Assembly: GCA_900548415.1 (NCBI GenBank)
Contig: URKO01000047.1
Coordinates: forward strand, 1 to 7,502
Direction of reading: 5' to 3'
Length of the DNA stretch: 7,502 bases
From: an uncultured Porphyromonas sp.
GTDB taxonomy: Bacteria; Bacteroidota; Bacteroidia; Bacteroidales; Porphyromonadaceae
The notes below the pieces were generated by a model. It saw nothing but the letters and a program-made list of their open reading frames with translations. It was not told where the DNA came from and did not search any database. Of the stretch, positions 5,623 through 7,502 are shown in pieces (the first letter of the stretch is position 1; each line of letters opens with the position of its first letter). A program made the translations under genes and the position numbers.

Positions 5623-5795
5623 CCGCACGAACTCTGCGTCCCCTTCTCCCGCGTCTGCTACCGCATCCTCACATATCACTACACGTCTCGTGCGTCCGCT
5701 GTATCGAAGGGTTACAGCGTTAAGTTTGTTACCCGTCCAGGCTGGTTCGGGGGGCGGACGCCATCTCGCTAAACACTCCCGAGCCTTCCGAAAGT
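5623..5795. other. Intergenic stretch after rnc, no gene seen
   Basis: No ORF here has recognisable protein character. One long-range inverted repeat is visible: GCGTCCGC (5692-5699) with GCGGACGC (5754-5761), 8 bp and perfect, enclosing a smaller stem GCTGTA 5698-5703 with TACAGC 5713-5718 that overlaps it by two bases, so the two cannot fully coexist. No T tract follows, so I do not call a terminator. TTCCGA words near 5786-5800 lead into the repeats. Confidence 0.5.
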
Positions 5796-5901
5796 TCCGA
5801 TCCTAATTTCTAATCTCTAGCTTCTAACCTCTAATCTCTCCCCCTCCGATCTCTCCGATCCTAAATTCTAATCTCTAACTTCTAACCTCTAATCTCTATT
5901 T
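5796..5901 (+). repeat. Two 44-bp direct repeats built from the TCTAAYC heptad
   Basis: 5796-5839 and 5854-5897 are 42/44 identical and 58 nt apart start to start. Each begins TCCGATCC and continues as five in-register heptads (for example CCTAAAT, TCTAATC, TCTAACT, TCTAACC, TCTAATC). This is the same unit, with the same TTCCGAT lead-in, as in the array before the DUF2130 gene at 676-731. Two C/T-rich linkers (CTCTCC-type) separate the copies. No gene overlaps. Confidence 0.85.
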
Positions 5902-5949
5902 ACATATCTTTACGGGGAAATTCGTCCGATTCCCTCCTTTCTCGAATAT

Positions 5950-6108
5950 CCACGTGGGAAATCTCAAATCTCCACGTGGATATTTTTCTTTTTCCACGTG
6001 GGCGTGATTCATTTCTTCCGAAGTTTCATTTCATTCCTCCGAAGTTTCATTTGATTCCTCCGAAGAATTTTTTATTCTCCACGTGGAGATTTTGAAATAT
6101 CCACGTGG
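5950..6108. repeat. Five CCACGTGG palindromes flanking a 21-nt tandem repeat
   Basis: CCACGTGG occurs at 5950-5957, 5972-5979, 5994-6001, 6079-6086 and 6101-6108. The first three are spaced exactly 22 nt apart and the last two also 22 nt. The block 6079-6108 is a diverged reverse complement of 5950-5979: both carry CCACGTGG, an AGATTT core and CCACGTGG. The region is A/T-rich otherwise and has no ORF. The five copies of an 8-bp palindrome in 160 bp cannot be chance. Confidence 0.85.
6012..6065 (+). repeat. Three copies of a 21-nt tandem repeat with core TCCGAAG
   Basis: TCCGAAG recurs with its G at 6020, 6041 and 6062, exactly 21 nt apart. The unit is close to TTCCTCCGAAGTTTCATTTGA; copies one and two are near identical and the third decays after the core. 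It lies between the left and right CCACGTGG groups, about one base short of their own 22-nt spacing. TTCCGAA words link it to the motif seen beside the heptad repeats. Confidence 0.75.
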
Positions 6109-6216
6109 AAATCACTTTTCCCCGACATAGTACCGTTTTGATATGTAGCCAGCTCTAAATTATTGTAATGCGTCAGCCCTGAGAGGGTGTGAAGCTTCGG
6201 AATAGGATAGGCGTAG

Positions 6217-6255
6217 AAAAAAGGAGAGAGGACATCTTTTCCAGATGCCCTCTCT
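6217..6255 (-). terminator. Intrinsic terminator of the outer-membrane protein gene
   Basis: On the minus strand AGAGAGGGCATCT (6255-6243) pairs with AGATGTCCTCTCT (6237-6225), 13 bp with one G-U pair and a 5-nt loop, followed by CC and six T (6222-6217). It starts 21 nt past the stop codon at 6277. Confidence 0.9.
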
Positions 6256-6276
6256 AAAAAGTTAGTAGGTGGATGA

Positions 6277-6903
6277 CTAGAAGCGGTAGCCCACGGATAT
6301 AGCGGGGTAGACGTACATGTCATCAGCACCATCGCCTTTCACGAGGTTGCGACCTACACGCAGACTGATCTCGCCACTCCAGTTGCTGCGAGAGACTAGC
6401 TTCCAGCCACCGCCGAGGCCGATGCCCCAAGAGGTGCCTTGCTTCGTCTCGTTCGTTGGCTCTCCTCCGTAATACTCTTTGTAGCTGTTTCGAGTATACC
6501 GATGGTAGTTGATCGCTGTATTTGCCTCGATAAAGAAGCCTGAGTTCAGTCTTGTGGCTGCGAGCTTCTTGCCACCAAAGTACCAACGTGCGTATGGCAT
6601 CACACCAAAAGTAGGAAAGATCGTGGTTTCATAATCTCCAGTATGGGCAAAGCTGGCGCTGATGGTAGCTCCGAAGCCGAGGTCTTTTACTTTCGCTGTA
6701 GAGCGCTCGTACTCCAATGATATAGCCTTGAAGGCTACGGGTGCTAGGAGGTTGAGGCGCACCTCGTTGAGCGTCTGTGGCAGTGGAGCCTCTGGCTCGC
6801 CCTGTACGACGACTACTTGTGCTGAGAGACAGTATCCCGTAGCGAGGATGAGGGCGCAGAGCGCAAATGCTTTTTTGAGTAAGTTGTTCATAAGGGTACT
6901 CAT
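6277..6903 (-). CDS. Small outer-membrane beta-barrel protein, exported
   Basis: The 208-residue protein has a signal peptide: a basic NNLLKK start, a hydrophobic core (about 12-24) and a likely cleavage after LSA at residue 28, before Q29. No lipobox is seen. The mature part (about 180 residues) shows alternating hydrophobic/polar strands, many aromatics and glycines (for example PYARWYFGG, SWGIGLGGGWKL), and ends in Phe (VGYRF), the usual C-terminal signal of barrel proteins for BAM assembly. The early segment VRLNLLAPVAFKAISLEYER (48-67) resembles Bacteroidetes DUF3575-type proteins, a tentative match. The ATG at 6891 (residue 5) would also give a good signal peptide and may be the true start. 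Promoter at 6933-6940 and terminator at 6217-6255 make it a single-gene unit. Its ligand or role cannot be told from sequence. Confidence 0.88.
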   Translation of the reverse strand: MSTLMNNLLKKAFALCALILATGYCLSAQVVVVQGEPEAPLPQTLNEVRLNLLAPVAFKAISLEYERSTAKVKDLGFGATISASFAHTGDYETTIFPTFGVMPYARWYFGGKKLAATRLNSGFFIEANTAINYHRYTRNSYKEYYGGEPTNETKQGTSWGIGLGGGWKLVSRSNWSGEISLRVGRNLVKGDGADDMYVYPAISVGYRF

Positions 6904-6932
6904 ATTTGATAGGTTATACTTGCTTGTGGAGT

Positions 6933-6940
6933 CAAAGGTA
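6933..6940 (-). promoter_or_regulatory. Bacteroidetes -7 promoter element for the outer-membrane protein gene
   Basis: The minus strand reads TACCTTTG (TAnnTTTG), 29 nt upstream of the ATG at 6903 and inside the 95-nt gap after the TPR gene. It predicts transcription start near 6928 and a short leader compatible with either candidate start codon. Confidence 0.7.
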
Positions 6941-6998
6941 GCGAATAGTTTTCAAATCGTTGTAGATTCGTCTGGCGCGTTCATAACCAGCAGGAGGA

Positions 6999-7502
6999 TT
7001 ACAGGATGTTGACCCCTCTCTTTTGTAGCTCCTTGTACTTTGGATTGTTTTTCACGACTCGTGTGTTTTCATTCACGCAAGGATAGGGATAACCCCACTC
7101 CGTAGAGATCTCCCTGAAGTAGCGTGCTAGCTCTACCTTCCCATACGCTATGAGCGTACGAAGCAGGAGATAGAAGTTGCTATCGTCTAAGTCATCAAAC
7201 TCTTTATAACGGTTGATTTGATCGGTTAGGATTTGCATCGCTTGTTTCTTATTACCCAAACCTATGAGAGCAAAGATGCGTGTACGGGGATCACCACTAT
7301 ATGTGTTTTCCAGTACGGTCTTGTAGTCAGCTTTGGCCTGCGTGCTCTTACCTTGAGCAGCATAGATGTCTCCACGGAGGAGGTAGGTTGAGGGGTTGGG
7401 ATGGGAGTCTTTAGCCATAGCTCGCTTTACATCAGCGAGTGCTCCAGAGAGGTCTTTGATCTCAAACTTGTAGTAAGCACGCTTGTAGTAAGCCTCAGTG
7501 TC
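6999..7502 (-). CDS. Tetratricopeptide repeat protein (3' part; 5' end beyond the window)
   Basis: The minus-strand frame is open from the window edge to TAA at 6999-7001, giving 167 visible residues. The Met at 7418 is internal, since the preceding 28 codons (DTEAYYKRAYYKFEIKDL...) continue the same TPR pattern. TPR units are visible at about 3-36 (AYYKRA...GALADVKRAM) and 37-70 (YLLRGDIYAAQG...AKADYKTVLE) with the usual G8, A20 and A27-type positions; a degenerate third spans about 74-101, and a helical pair 109-131 follows. The C-terminal tail ends KNNPKYKELQKRGVNIL. Such repeats mediate protein contacts; whether the protein is exported or a lipoprotein depends on the missing N-terminus. 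It precedes the outer-membrane protein gene on the same strand, but that gene has its own promoter. Confidence 0.88.
   Translation of the reverse strand, partial: DTEAYYKRAYYKFEIKDLSGALADVKRAMAKDSHPNPSTYLLRGDIYAAQGKSTQAKADYKTVLENTYSGDPRTRIFALIGLGNKKQAMQILTDQINRYKEFDDLDDSNFYLLLRTLIAYGKVELARYFREISTEWGYPYPCVNENTRVVKNNPKYKELQKRGVNIL

Noticed and set aside
5522..5806. Plus-strand open frame of 94 codons overlapping the end of rnc
   Set aside because: It overlaps the dsRNA-binding domain in another frame and continues into repeats with a Ser/Arg/Thr-rich, low-complexity sequence.
5796..6108. CRISPR array
   Set aside because: Units are 7, 21-22 and 44 nt with no unique spacers of uniform length and no cas genes nearby.
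6072..6332. Minus-strand open frame of 86 codons before the end of the outer-membrane protein gene
   Set aside because: It overlaps the barrel gene out of frame, runs through its terminator hairpin and enters the CCACGTGG repeats.
6323..6586. Second minus-strand frame inside the outer-membrane protein gene, and a plus-strand frame at 6662-7012
   Set aside because: Both are shadows of the barrel gene, which has a signal peptide, promoter, terminator and C-terminal Phe.
7416..7418. Start of the TPR gene at 7418
   Set aside because: The frame is open from 7418 to the window edge and the 28 upstream codons continue the TPR pattern, so this Met is internal.

Overview
The window looks like a chromosomal segment of a Bacteroidetes bacterium, most likely Porphyromonas or a close relative. 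The grounds are: promoter -7 elements of the Bacteroidetes type TAnnTTTG placed correctly in front of several genes, starts without a clear Shine-Dalgarno sequence, a purN / acpP-fabF-rnc gene group, a single-domain glycogen/starch synthase-like protein typical of the phylum, and a small outer-membrane barrel ending in Phe. The genus is an inference; no 16S gene or other species marker is present.

Layout. 1-215 (minus): 5' part of a glycogen/starch synthase-like gene with its own promoter. 300-388 (minus): tRNA-Leu(UAA) with encoded CCA and its own promoter. 389-734: a 346-nt intergenic stretch with clusters of a degenerate 7-nt repeat (consensus TCTAAYC) in opposite orientations; the second cluster runs right up to the next start codon. 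735-2057 (plus): a DUF2130-type protein (CxxC, long coiled coil, PD-(D/E)XK-like core). 2058-2169: two hairpins between convergent genes. 2170-2757 (minus): purN. 2955-3194, 3438-4691 and 4813-5622 (plus): acpP, fabF and rnc, with structured intergenic regions between them, including a strong intrinsic terminator between fabF and rnc. 5623-6276: 650 nt without a gene, holding a second set of the 7-nt repeats, then five CCACGTGG palindromes around a 21-nt tandem repeat. 6277-6903 (minus): small secreted outer-membrane beta-barrel protein with a clear promoter and terminator. 6999-7502 (minus): 3' part of a TPR protein.

How the genes relate. AcpP carries the acyl chain that FabF elongates, so these two form a fatty-acid synthesis pair; rnc follows as in many bacteria, but a terminator lies between. 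PurN (purine synthesis) is divergent from acpP and shares its upstream region. The rest are housekeeping or uncharacterised genes. I see no phage, transposase, CRISPR or defence cassette. The unexplained content is in the intergenic repeats and in the acpP-fabF leader.
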